Positions 8,344-16,256 of a stretch of DNA of 64,000 nucleotides are shown here, piece by piece. The notes under the pieces were generated by a model that was not told where the DNA came from, did not search any database, and worked only from the letters and a program-made list of their open reading frames with translations. Positions within the stretch are counted from its first letter, which is position 1. Every line of letters starts with the position of its first letter. Both the position numbers and the translations under genes were made by a program. The stretch is from positions 186,001 to 250,000 of the forward strand of contig NZ_JFCB01000005.1 in assembly GCF_000725125.1 (NCBI RefSeq), read 5' to 3'. Source of the DNA: Streptomyces toyocaensis. Its GTDB lineage: Bacteria > Actinomycetota > Actinomycetes > Streptomycetales > Streptomycetaceae.

Positions 8344-9711
8344 ATGCCCGCACCCATACCGCGGCAGAGAGCGATCCCGGCCGCGGAAGGTGGTCAGGCG
8401 CCGGCCGCCGCACAGAGCCCAGGCTCCGCCCCGGACTCCCCGGAGGCCCGGACGACGGCCCCCCGCGCGGCGGACCCGTCCGAGAGCGGCACCCAGGGCC
8501 GGACCGGCACCGCGCCGGACCGCTCCGAGACGGCCGCCCACACCACCCTCACCCTGTTGCTGATCGAGGACGATCCGGGCGGTTCGCCGATCGTGCCGGA
8601 CCTGCTCGACCAGTCGGGCAAGCCGATGCGCGTCCGCACCGCCCGCAATCTCACCGAGGCCGAGCGGCTGCTGACCGACGACGTCCACTGCATCCTGCTG
8701 GACCTCGCCCTGCCCGCGCCCGGCCGCACCGGCGACGGTGACGAGCTCGCCGTGCTCAAACACGTCCTGGAACTCGCGCCCCGGCACGCCGTCCTCGCCC
8801 TGACCGGCGCCGACGACACCGAGCGCGGCGCCGAGGCCGTACGGGTGGGCGCCCAGGACTACCTCGTCCGCGACGAGCTCGACGGCCGGCTGCTGAGCCG
8901 GGCGATCCGCTACGCGGTGGAGCGCAAGCGGTCCGACTCCGCCGAGCGGCGGCTCGCCGAGGGCCGGGTGCGCGCCCAGGAGAACCGCCGGCTGGAACGC
9001 GGCCTGCTGCCGACCCCGCTGCTCGACGGTTCCCCGCTGCGCTTCGCCGCCCGCTACCGCCCCGGCCGCTCGCGCGCCCTGCTCGGCGGCGACTTCTACG
9101 ACGTCGTCCGCACCCCGGACGGCACCGTGCACGCCATGATCGGCGACGTCTGCGGGCACGGCCCGGACGAGGCCGCCCTCGGCGTGGAGCTGCGCATCGC
9201 CTGGCGCGCGCTCACCCTGGCGGGACTGTGCGGGGACCAGCTCCTCGGCACCCTGCAGGAGGTGCTGGAGCACGAACGCCCGGACGACGAGATCTTCGCG
9301 ACCCTGTGCACGGTGGACATCGCGCCCGACGGCCGCCGGGCGGGCCTGTGCCTGGCCGGCCACCCGTCACCGCTGCTCGCCCGCCCGGGTGTGCCGGCCC
9401 GCCTGCTGCCGTACGACAACAACGGCCCGGCGCTCGGACTGCTGCCGGGCGCCCGCTGGCCGCGGATGCAGGTGGAGCTGGGTGCCGAGTGGAGCCTGAT
9501 GCTCTACACCGACGGCCTGATCGAGGGCCGGATCGGCGACACCGGCGAACGGCTCGGCCAGGAGGGCATGGTCGAGATGATCCGCCGCCAGCTCTCCGAG
9601 GGGCTGCGCGGCGAGGAACTGCTGCGGACCGCCGTGAACGAGGTGCGCGACCTCAACGGCGGCGAGCTGACGGACGACGTGGCGGTCCTGCTGCTGGACC
9701 GGGCGGTGTGA
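8344..9711 (+). CDS. receiver-domain SpoIIE/PP2C-type serine phosphatase
   Basis: A 455-aa protein with a disordered N-terminus (about 1-70, rich in P, A, S and T). A response-regulator receiver domain follows (about 75-195: LLLIEDDPGG, phosphoacceptor Asp in CILLDLALP, ALTGADD), then a linker helix and a SpoIIE-type PP2C domain (about 220-455: LLGGDFYDV, MIGDVCGHGPDEA, LYTDGLIEG, LTDDVAVLL), with the metal-binding aspartates intact. The receiver Lys before the last helix is Arg (YLVRDEL), so phosphorylation control may differ. It probably dephosphorylates an anti-sigma antagonist. No kinase is adjacent. ATG at 8344 follows GGGGGGAGGGAAGG. Confidence 0.88.
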   Translation: MPAPIPRQRAIPAAEGGQAPAAAQSPGSAPDSPEARTTAPRAADPSESGTQGRTGTAPDRSETAAHTTLTLLLIEDDPGGSPIVPDLLDQSGKPMRVRTARNLTEAERLLTDDVHCILLDLALPAPGRTGDGDELAVLKHVLELAPRHAVLALTGADDTERGAEAVRVGAQDYLVRDELDGRLLSRAIRYAVERKRSDSAERRLAEGRVRAQENRRLERGLLPTPLLDGSPLRFAARYRPGRSRALLGGDFYDVVRTPDGTVHAMIGDVCGHGPDEAALGVELRIAWRALTLAGLCGDQLLGTLQEVLEHERPDDEIFATLCTVDIAPDGRRAGLCLAGHPSPLLARPGVPARLLPYDNNGPALGLLPGARWPRMQVELGAEWSLMLYTDGLIEGRIGDTGERLGQEGMVEMIRRQLSEGLRGEELLRTAVNEVRDLNGGELTDDVAVLLLDRAV

Positions 9712-9712
9712 G

Positions 9713-9743
9713 CCGGCCCCGCCCCCGTGCGGCGCGGGGCCGG
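9713..9743. terminator. hairpin between convergent genes
   Basis: The 10-bp stem CCGGCCCCGC / GCGGGGCCGG has an 11-nt loop. It begins 1 nt after the phosphatase gene stop and sits before the end of the convergent DUF2516 gene. No U-tract follows, which is usual in streptomycetes. Confidence 0.6.
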
Positions 9744-9754
9744 ACCGCGGTGGG

Positions 9755-10108
9755 TCAGCGGCCGCCGTTGTACGGGCCGTAGGGGCCGTCGCTGCTGGAG
9801 CCGCCCCTGCGGGCGCGGCCGCCGCCGGGCAGGCCGCGCAGGGCCGGGCGGACGTCGACCATGTAGACGATGGTCGCGATCAGCCCGATGATCGGCAGGA
9901 ACGACAGGATGTTGAAGATCAGGTTCACCACGAAGGCGATGGCGAGGATGATCAGCCAGAACGGCTTGGTCTGCTTGTCGGCCGCGCGGTAGGCGTCCTC
10001 ACGGCGGGTGGCGGCGTCGATCAGCGCGAAGCCGCTGAAAATGATCAGGGCCATGCTCAGCAGCCACATGAATCCCGCGAAGCCCTGCATCAGCACTACG
10101 TCCACCAC
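9755..10108 (-). CDS. DUF2516-family membrane protein
   Basis: A 117-aa protein with two or three transmembrane segments (about residues 12-32, 50-70 and 70-86), a polar loop TRREDAYRAADKQTKPFW between them, and a C-terminal Gly/Arg/Ser-rich cytoplasmic tail. This is the DUF2516 family, function unknown. The start is GTG at 10108, with ATG at 10090 also possible. The same gene follows hbhA in mycobacteria, but here a strong hairpin separates the two, so it probably has its own promoter. Confidence 0.82.
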   Translation of the reverse strand: MVDVVLMQGFAGFMWLLSMALIIFSGFALIDAATRREDAYRAADKQTKPFWLIILAIAFVVNLIFNILSFLPIIGLIATIVYMVDVRPALRGLPGGGRARRGGSSSDGPYGPYNGGR

Positions 10109-10181
10109 CCGATTCGGCTCGTCTCTTACGCCGTCTTCACGCCGTCACCGTACCCGCATGCCCGGTCCGGACACCCTGAGA

Positions 10182-10214
10182 ACGGGCCGGGCACCACGAG
10201 AGTGCCCGGCCCGT
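10182..10214 (-). terminator. strong hairpin downstream of hbhA-like gene
   Basis: A perfect 13-bp stem (ACGGGCCGGGCAC / GTGCCCGGCCCGT) with a 7-nt loop lies 20 bp past the hbhA-like stop. It would end that transcript before the DUF2516 gene. Confidence 0.75.
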
Positions 10215-10234
10215 GCCTTCGTTCCGCCCGGCGC

Positions 10235-10843
10235 CTACTGGGCCGGCGGGGTCGTCTTCTTCGCCGGGGCCTTGCGCGTCGGGGCCTTCTTGACGGCGGC
10301 GGGCTTCTGCACCGTCGCGTCCCCGTTCGTGGTGGCGGCCTCGACGGGCTTGCCGTTCGTGACCTCGACCGGCTCGGGCTTGGGCGCCGGCTCGGGCTCG
10401 ACGGCCACGGCGATGTCCTCGATGCCCTCGGCGGCCTCGCCGCGCCAGGTCCGCACGGTCTGCTCGCCGCGCTCGGCGACCTTCTCGTACGTCTCCCGGG
10501 CCTTGACCGCGTACTCGGCGGCGATGCCGACGCCGCGCAGCGCGAGGTCCTGGGCGTTCTCGCCGAGCTTCTTCAGATCGGTGTCGAGCGAGCCGATGAG
10601 CTCGCCGACCTTGGCCTGCAGGGTCTCCTGCGTCTCCCGGACCCGGACGGTCGCCCGCTCCTGGACGGCCTTGGGGTCGGTGTTGCGGACGGCCTCGATG
10701 CGGGCCGGGGCCTCGGCGCGCAGCTGCTCCACCAGAGCCGGCACCTTCCTGGCCTGCTGCAGCGCCAGGTCGGCGGTGCCGGCGGCGAAGTAGAGCGGGG
10801 TCGGGTCGCTGAGGGTCTTGCGCAGGTCGTCGGTGATGGCCAT
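10235..10843 (-). CDS. heparin-binding hemagglutinin (HbhA)-like coiled-coil protein
   Basis: A 202-aa protein. The N-terminal two-thirds is long amphipathic helix, starting with TDDLRKTLSDPTPLYFAAGTAD, and the C-terminal 45 residues are a Lys/Ala/Pro-rich tail (KKAPTRKAPAKKTTPP). The architecture and the neighbours (an XRE regulator upstream, DUF2516 downstream) match mycobacterial HbhA. In mycobacteria this binds host sulfated glycans and lipid bodies; in a soil actinomycete a role in membrane or lipid association is more likely. ATG at 10843 has a GGAGGA ribosome binding site. Confidence 0.72.
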   Translation of the reverse strand: MAITDDLRKTLSDPTPLYFAAGTADLALQQARKVPALVEQLRAEAPARIEAVRNTDPKAVQERATVRVRETQETLQAKVGELIGSLDTDLKKLGENAQDLALRGVGIAAEYAVKARETYEKVAERGEQTVRTWRGEAAEGIEDIAVAVEPEPAPKPEPVEVTNGKPVEAATTNGDATVQKPAAVKKAPTRKAPAKKTTPPAQ

Positions 10844-10924
10844 GGTGATGGTCCTCCCGGAATTCGTTTCGGCTGAGGGTCTTTTCCTGTGGTCCGCGGC
10901 GGGCGGCCGGTGCCCTGGTCCGGC

Positions 10925-11515
10925 TCAGCCGGCCGTCCGCCGCGGACCGTTGTCACTGCCGCCGCTCGCACGGGGGCGGTGCTCGGCGGACGTCCCGCTG
11001 TCGGGCGTACCACGGTCGGACGGGCCGCCGCCGGCCTTACCGGTCCGGCGTATCACGGCACCGCCGTCCGGCGCGTTCACCGCGCGGTCGCGCGCGTCGA
11101 CGACCTCACGGACCTCGGCCGCCGCCACCCCGGGATCCACCGCCGCCTCACCGTCGTCGGTGCCTCCGAACCCGTTCTCCTTGCGGAAGGACTCGTAGAT
11201 CTGGAGCAGCACCTGCTTCTGACGCTCGGTCAGCGTGGGATCGGCGAGCAGCGCGGCCCGGGTCTCCACCTCGTCCCGGTCCCGCTCCGCATCGAGGATG
11301 CCGGCCCGGACGTAGAGCGTCTCGGCGGAGATCCGCAGCGCCTTGGCGACCTGCTGCAGCACCTCCGCGCTCGGCTTGCGCAGCCCGCGCTCGATCTGGC
11401 TGAGATACGGATTGGACACCCCGGCGGCGTCGGCGAGCTGCCGCAGCGACAACTGCGCGTTGCGCCGCTGCTCGCGCAGGTACTCACCGAGATTGCCGAC
11501 GTTGAGCGATGCCAT
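10925..11515 (-). CDS. XRE-family transcriptional regulator
   Basis: A 196-aa protein. The helix-turn-helix lies at about residues 8-65 (LGEYLREQRRNAQLSLRQLA, SNPYLSQIERGLRKPSAEVL). A middle region (LTERQKQVLLQIYESFRKENG) and a low-complexity Gly/Asp-rich tail follow. ATG at 11515 is supported by GGTGGAGG. It lies 81 bp upstream of the hbhA-like gene on the same strand, and this order is conserved in mycobacteria, so it probably controls that gene and itself. A perfect palindrome lies 30 bp upstream of its start. Confidence 0.85.
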   Translation of the reverse strand: MASLNVGNLGEYLREQRRNAQLSLRQLADAAGVSNPYLSQIERGLRKPSAEVLQQVAKALRISAETLYVRAGILDAERDRDEVETRAALLADPTLTERQKQVLLQIYESFRKENGFGGTDDGEAAVDPGVAAAEVREVVDARDRAVNAPDGGAVIRRTGKAGGGPSDRGTPDSGTSAEHRPRASGGSDNGPRRTAG

Positions 11516-11544
11516 GCCTCCACCCTGCCCCACTCCGCTAACTA

Positions 11545-11564
11545 TTGCAAGCATCTGCTTGCAA
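11545..11564. promoter_or_regulatory. perfect 20-bp palindromic operator upstream of XRE gene
   Basis: TTGCAAGCA-TC-TGCTTGCAA has arms of 9 bp with a 2-bp centre. It lies 30-49 bp upstream of the ATG of the XRE regulator. The TTGCAA half on the minus strand could coincide with a -35. Most likely an autoregulatory site. Confidence 0.6.
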
Positions 11565-11675
11565 GAGTGCGCCACGGCACAGACCGGGAAACTGTGACTT
11601 CACTCGATAGGTGTCACCTTCCAGCGATTCTTGTCACCAGTGGTCCTGCGCATGCCACGTGGCGGGCAGCCGGAC

Positions 11676-12620
11676 TCAGGAGTCGCCGTTCTCTGGCGCC
11701 GCGCTCAGCGTCAGAATCTCGCCGAGGGCGATGTAGGTCTGCAGGAAGATGAAGCGGGCCTCGTCGATGGTGACCTCGGCGTGAGTGCCTGCGGAGCACC
11801 GGGCATAGAGATCGGACAGGGTCCGGCGTAGGCGGTCCCTGCGACTCTTGGACGCCCCGCATACGTGGGTGTGGGCCTGGAGTCGGTTCAGCACCTGTTG
11901 CGGTCCGACCTTCAGGTCGACCTCGTCCCCCATCTTGTACAGCTCGTCCCGGGACGGGAACACGTAGTCCGCACAGGAGTCGATCAACCGGCGGCAGGTG
12001 GTGAGGGCCTGGCTGACAGACTCAGGGTCGCCGTCCCGGAGGCGGTCAGAGATGCGCTCGATCTTTTCGAGCGCGCTCCCGCTCGCCGCCGCCAACGACC
12101 CATCGACCTTCTTTTGAGTGCTCGCGAACAGACTCGCCTGGAGCTCGCTGAACAGGAGCTCGTGATAGATCTCGGTAACCATGCCATAGACGGTCGCGAC
12201 GACTTGCCCGCAGATCCCGGCCCACGTGCTGAGGTTGACTGAGGATTGGAGGATCCGCGTGTCATGGTCGCGCGACGCAAGCAGGGCCACGTCACCTGAA
12301 TAGTTGCCCCCACCGCGCATGGCGTCGATGGCCTGCTGGCTGGACTCGACCTGGGCCTCGACCTTCGCGATCGGCTGGGTGTAGAAGGTTTCCTTCTCCT
12401 TATCGGCCCAGCGGCCCGCCCGTCCGATCCACGCCGTCGAGGAACCGTCGGTCGGGTACCCGTTGCGCTCGAACCCGAGGAACTCCGTCAATTCGGTATG
12501 GCCGACCAGTCGGGCGACTCTACTCGCCTTCAGGACGATCTCGGACGCCTTCAACCGCTTGAGCTCGATGTCGGCCAAGAGCTCGTCCGCAACACGGATC
12601 GCTTCGTCCTGTCGCCCCAT
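11676..12620 (-). CDS. AbiTii-domain protein (putative abortive infection)
   Basis: A 314-aa soluble protein. Residues about 4-58 (IRVADELLADIELKRLKASE, VARLVGHTELTEFLGFERNG) have the typical arrangement of the AbiTii domain, found in predicted phage abortive-infection proteins. The rest is helical without a recognised catalytic motif, and the C-terminal 80 residues (RRTLSDLYARCSAGTHAEVT region) may be a second all-helical domain. ATG at 12620 is chosen because the domain starts there. It sits in a lower-GC island with a broken HNH gene and a HelD-like gene. A defence role is inferred. Confidence 0.65.
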   Translation of the reverse strand: MGRQDEAIRVADELLADIELKRLKASEIVLKASRVARLVGHTELTEFLGFERNGYPTDGSSTAWIGRAGRWADKEKETFYTQPIAKVEAQVESSQQAIDAMRGGGNYSGDVALLASRDHDTRILQSSVNLSTWAGICGQVVATVYGMVTEIYHELLFSELQASLFASTQKKVDGSLAAASGSALEKIERISDRLRDGDPESVSQALTTCRRLIDSCADYVFPSRDELYKMGDEVDLKVGPQQVLNRLQAHTHVCGASKSRRDRLRRTLSDLYARCSAGTHAEVTIDEARFIFLQTYIALGEILTLSAAPENGDS

Positions 12621-12937
12621 TGCTGACCGCCCGTCTGCTCGAACTCTGCTGAGTTGCAGTCGTACCACGCGGGTCCGACATGTCTGTGCCGATTATTTCG
12701 GCGACCACGACAGCTTCCGCATCGTGCCTACCCGGGGCGCAGCCCGCGACGTGGTGTGGGGGATCAAGCGCCACGCCTTGAGGTTCGAGGCCCGTAGCGA
12801 TCCGTGTGGAGGCGACAGCCCAAGAAGTGTCCTGGTGAGGGGAGAGTGATCACGCCGACGGGCCACGACTGTCAGTGGCGCGTGCTTCTCTGTAGGTACT
12901 TCTATCTTCGATGGGAAGATGCGCGAGAAGAGGGCGT

Positions 12938-13183
12938 ATGGCCATCTCGGACACAGAACGTTTGAAAGCTTGGGTCCGCGCCGGGGGCGCTGTGAGTTCT
13001 GCGGCAACTACATGCTCGAAGGCAAGCTCACGTACAGGGACTTCACCCTCGGGGAACTACCTGCACCTCGGGTTGAGGGCACCCAAAGACGGGTTCGCCC
13101 ATAAGCAGTCGGGCATCGGGAGCGCAACCAGCGACATACGGAACGGCGAAATGCAAGACACGCCACACGGTGTGCCTTCATGA
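12938..13183 (+). pseudogene. frameshifted HNH-nuclease-like remnant
   Basis: From ATG at 12938 the frame reads MAISDTERLKAWVRAGG. If one G is added to the GGGGG run near 12983, it continues in the next frame as RCEFCGNYMLEGKLTYRDFT and then LGEL. This is the look of the N-terminal zinc or HNH region of nucleases (a CxxC pair before an expected AHIVG motif). A second frame change is needed near 13065 to reach APKDGFAHK. The catalytic HNH is not intact. The gene is read as decayed; a sequencing error in the G-run could explain only the first shift. Confidence 0.45.
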
Positions 13184-13203
13184 ATTAAGCTGCAAGGCCA
13201 TGG

Positions 13204-13226
13204 CTTACCAAGTAAGTCAAGACTTA
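13204..13226. promoter_or_regulatory. two overlapping dyads upstream of HelD-like gene
   Basis: CTTAC-CAA-GTAAG (13204-13216) overlaps TAAGTC-AA-GACTTA (13213-13226), about 53 bp before the start codon and in AT-rich sequence. A TATCTT hexamer at 13225-13230 could be a -10. Possible operator; the regulator is unknown. Confidence 0.4.
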
Positions 13227-13278
13227 TCTTCAGGGAACTTCGACCGTATGGTGTGGCTCGAATCGAAGGAGCCCCCTG

Positions 13279-15360
13279 TTGTCGAAAATGAATGATCCCG
13301 CTGCACGTGCCGTTGCATCGGAGCAAGATTATGTGTCCTCCTTATACGAGTTGCTCACCGAGCGGCTTTCCGAGGCGCGAGCAGATCGAGCGAATGTGCT
13401 GAAGGCCCCGGCGGACAGCGCCGGTGAGGCATACGAGAGGGAAATCGCCGCCGAGCGTCTGGCCAATGAAATCGGCCGGCTGGAGGGCGCCGAAAAGGGG
13501 CTGGTCTTCGGGCGCATCGACTGGACGGACGGCACGGCCCTGCGCATCGGGCGGATCGGACTGCACACGGAGGAGGATGACCTGCCTCTGCTCGTGGACT
13601 GGCGCGCGAACGCGGCGCGGCCCTTCTACGAGGCGACACCGGTTCACCCGATGAACCTGCGGCGGCGCCGGCACCTGCGCCTCGAGGAGCGCACGGTCAT
13701 CTCGGTGAGCGACGAACTGCTGGACGGGACCGCCCCGACCGACGAGGACGTCGTGGGGGACGGCCCGTTGACCGAGGCTCTGTCGGCACGGCGTACGGGC
13801 CGGATGCACGCGGCCGTCGCCACGCTGCAGGCCGAGCAGGACGAGATCGTCCGCTCCGCCCACCGCGGGGTGACCGTGGTGCAGGGCGGGCCCGGCACCG
13901 GCAAGACGGTGGTCGCCCTGCACCGGGCGGCCTATGTCCTGTACGCGTTCCCGCGCGCCGCGGAGGAGGGTGTCCTGGTGGTGGGCCCGAACGCCCGCTT
14001 CCTCGACTACATCTCCCAGGTCCTTCCCTCGCTCGGAGAGAACGACGTCGTTCTGGCGACCTGCCGGGAACTGGCCGGAGTGTCCACGGACACGGTGGAC
14101 CCGTTCGATACGGCGCGTCTCAAGGGCAGGTCCGACCTCGCCGACGCCCTGGCCGACCTGCTGCGCGTCCACCAAGCCCCCGCCGGTGACTTCACCGTGC
14201 GGGTCGGACAGGAACTCGTTCACCTGTCCGGCGAGAAAGTCGCCGCGGCGCGCGATGCCGCCGCGGCAGCCGCACCGGGGCACAACCCCGCGCGCCAGGT
14301 GTTCAAGAAGCTCTTGGTCGACGCCGTCACCGACGCGATGCAACGAGACATGGGCGACCTCCTGGAGCAGATCGACGCCGATGCCGAAAGGATGACAGGT
14401 CTGAACCTCGACCGGTTCACGGGAGTCGCCCAGCGCCGTGCCGAAGGTGCGGCCGACCCGGGGCCGGTCCACGAGCTGGACCTGGACGCCATCCGAGCCG
14501 ATCTCCTCGAGGACGCCGGCGTCGACCGAGCGGTCGAGGTGTTGTGGCCGCGGCTGGTACCCGGTGCCCTCGTGAAGGCGCTCCTGACGAACGCCGACGC
14601 TCTCGCCGAGCGCCTGCCCCGCCGGACCGCGCAGGAGCGGTCCCTTCTGCTGCGCGGTGCGGACGCCCCGTGGACCGATGCCGATGTGCCGTTGCTGGAC
14701 GAGGCGGCGAGCCTGGTCGACGGCCCCCCCGAGCGGACGTACGGGCACGTCGTCGTCGACGAGGCGCAGGAACTGACCGCCATGCAGTGGCGGATGATCG
14801 TCCGCCGCTGCCCGGCAAGGGCGATGACGCTGGTGGGTGACTTCGCCCAGGCAGGCCCGGTCGCGACAGCACGCGACTGGAAGGAAGCACTGAGCCCCCA
14901 CGTCGGACCGCGGTTCAAACTGCACCACCTGTCCGTCAGCTACCGCACCACGCAGGAGATCCTGGAGAGCGTCCGGGACCTGCTCACGCGGATCGCTCCG
15001 GACCAGAAGCCCACACGGTCACTGCGAAGCGGTGAGAGCCCTCGCACCGTGGCCACACCTGCGGACGGGTTGGTCACCGCCGTCGTCCAGGAACTCCGCG
15101 CCCAGAGCACCGCGCACCCGGGCGAGCTTCTGGGAGTGATCTGCGCGGACACCAGGGTGAGCGAGCTGACGGCCCGGGGCGTCGCTCACCACGCACGCAT
15201 CGTGCCGGCGTCCGAAGCACGCGGCCTGGAATTCGACGGGGTCGTCGTCATGAACCCCGAGGAAATCATCACGAACCGCCCCGGTGGGGAGAGGGACTTG
15301 TACGTAGCCCTGACCCGGGCCACCAAGCGCCTCTGCACCATCACCGTCCAGCCCGCCTGA
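13279..15360 (+). CDS. HelR/HelD-like RNA polymerase-associated ATPase (superfamily 1)
   Basis: A 693-aa UvrD-like protein. An N-terminal coiled coil (about 10-75) is followed by the family signature LVDWRANAARPFYEA (about 105-119), Walker A GGPGTGKT (203-210), a long insertion, Walker B VVVDEAQEL (about 490) and helicase motifs GDFAQ, SYRTTQEI and LYVALTRATKRL. This is the HelD class that dislodges stalled or rifamycin-bound RNA polymerase; HelR is the Streptomyces rifamycin-protection member. AAGGAG at 13266-13271 favours TTG at 13279 over ATG at 13288. Codon 22 is TTA (13342-13344), so bldA may limit translation. Resistance function is inferred. Confidence 0.83.
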   Translation: MSKMNDPAARAVASEQDYVSSLYELLTERLSEARADRANVLKAPADSAGEAYEREIAAERLANEIGRLEGAEKGLVFGRIDWTDGTALRIGRIGLHTEEDDLPLLVDWRANAARPFYEATPVHPMNLRRRRHLRLEERTVISVSDELLDGTAPTDEDVVGDGPLTEALSARRTGRMHAAVATLQAEQDEIVRSAHRGVTVVQGGPGTGKTVVALHRAAYVLYAFPRAAEEGVLVVGPNARFLDYISQVLPSLGENDVVLATCRELAGVSTDTVDPFDTARLKGRSDLADALADLLRVHQAPAGDFTVRVGQELVHLSGEKVAAARDAAAAAAPGHNPARQVFKKLLVDAVTDAMQRDMGDLLEQIDADAERMTGLNLDRFTGVAQRRAEGAADPGPVHELDLDAIRADLLEDAGVDRAVEVLWPRLVPGALVKALLTNADALAERLPRRTAQERSLLLRGADAPWTDADVPLLDEAASLVDGPPERTYGHVVVDEAQELTAMQWRMIVRRCPARAMTLVGDFAQAGPVATARDWKEALSPHVGPRFKLHHLSVSYRTTQEILESVRDLLTRIAPDQKPTRSLRSGESPRTVATPADGLVTAVVQELRAQSTAHPGELLGVICADTRVSELTARGVAHHARIVPASEARGLEFDGVVVMNPEEIITNRPGGERDLYVALTRATKRLCTITVQPA

Positions 15361-15426
15361 CGACTCGGCGCCCGCGTCGTCGCCGCCGCAGGCGCACGAT
15401 GGGACAGCAGGTGGGTTTCGGCTGAA

Positions 15427-15481
15427 TGCCTCAGATTGAGCGAGACCGGCAGCATCTCTGCGTCTCGCTCAATCTGAGGCA
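15427..15481. repeat. 55-bp element with perfect 20-bp terminal inverted repeats
   Basis: TGCCTCAGATTGAGCGAGAC at 15427-15446 is repeated exactly in inverse at 15462-15481, with a 15-nt loop containing a small inner stem (GCAG/CTGC). It begins TG and ends CA. It lies 66 bp after the HelD-like stop and could act as a terminator. It also looks like paired transposon ends, and no transposase is present. Confidence 0.7.
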
Positions 15482-15502
15482 CCGCAGGTCAGAGCTTCGT
15501 CA

Positions 15503-15522
15503 TGCCTCACTTTGAGCGAGAC
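15503..15522 (+). repeat. third copy of the 20-bp repeat
   Basis: TGCCTCACTTTGAGCGAGAC matches the first arm of the adjacent element at 18 of 20 positions, in direct orientation, starting 21 bp after it. A hairpin terminator alone would not explain a third copy. Confidence 0.7.
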
Positions 15523-15659
15523 GGGACAGCTGGCCGGCCCCCGCGGTTTCCCGTCGGGTGTCACCTACGAGATCGGCTTGGGGACTACCTGTTGGACCGC
15601 ACGACTGCGAACCGAACTAGCGAGCGCGGAGTGATGCGGTCGGCGTACGTTTGGACACC

Positions 15660-16256
15660 ATGCGGATCACGAAATACACCCACGCGTGTGTACGGCTTGA
15701 ACACGAGGGCCGGGTGCTGGTCATCGATCCCGGGACGTGGAGCGAGCCTGCTGCCCTGACCGGCGCGGACGCCGTGCTGGTGACGCACGAACACGCCGAT
15801 CACGTCGATGTCCTCCGCCTGGCTGGGCTCGGCGTGCCGGTCTACGCCCCGGCCGAAGCAGATATTCCACGGCTGGAGGTCACTGGGGTTGCCTCCGATG
15901 CGGAGTTCACGGCAGCCGGCTTCCGCGTACGAGCGGTCGGTGGGCGTCACGCGTTCATCTACGGCGGCCAGCCGGACTGCGCGAACCTCGGCTACATCGT
16001 CGACGAGGCGGTCTATCACCCCGGGGACGCGCTGCATGTCCCCGAGCAGTCGATCGAGACGCTTCTGGTTCCGGTCCAGGGATCGTGGATGAAGATGGCG
16101 GAGGCGATCGACTTCGTCAAGGCGGTCAAACCGCAGCGGACGTTCGCGATACACGACGCCCAAATCAACGATCGCGGCCTCAGCAGTGTCAACGGCTGGC
16201 TCGCCGAGGAGACTGACAGCGGCTACCGGTATCTGATGCCCGGCGAATCGTTCTGA
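15660..16256 (+). CDS. MBL-fold metal-dependent hydrolase
   Basis: A 198-aa metallo-beta-lactamase-fold protein of the UlaG-like type. The metal ligand motif HEHADH lies at residues 43-48, followed by GGRHAFIYGG and YHPGDALHVPEQ with the later Asp, and a C-terminal FAIHDAQIN. Substrate unknown. ATG at 15660 lies 8 nt after a TACGTT element (15646-15651), so a leaderless start is likely; TTG at 15651 is the alternative. It closes the accessory island on this side. Confidence 0.82.
   Translation: MRITKYTHACVRLEHEGRVLVIDPGTWSEPAALTGADAVLVTHEHADHVDVLRLAGLGVPVYAPAEADIPRLEVTGVASDAEFTAAGFRVRAVGGRHAFIYGGQPDCANLGYIVDEAVYHPGDALHVPEQSIETLLVPVQGSWMKMAEAIDFVKAVKPQRTFAIHDAQINDRGLSSVNGWLAEETDSGYRYLMPGESF

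Larger units (their letters stand above)
12621..13278. other. 658-bp lower-GC region holding a decayed gene and regulatory dyads
   Basis: No intact gene is visible. It holds the frameshifted HNH remnant and, next to the HelD-like start, two overlapping dyads. Base composition is more AT-rich than in flanking core genes, in keeping with acquired DNA. Confidence 0.5.

Noticed and set aside
10235..10370. Histone H1-like Lys/Ala tail as a sign of a nucleoid protein.
   Set aside because: Gene order with the XRE and DUF2516 genes and the long amphipathic helix point to HbhA-like rather than to a nucleoid-associated protein.
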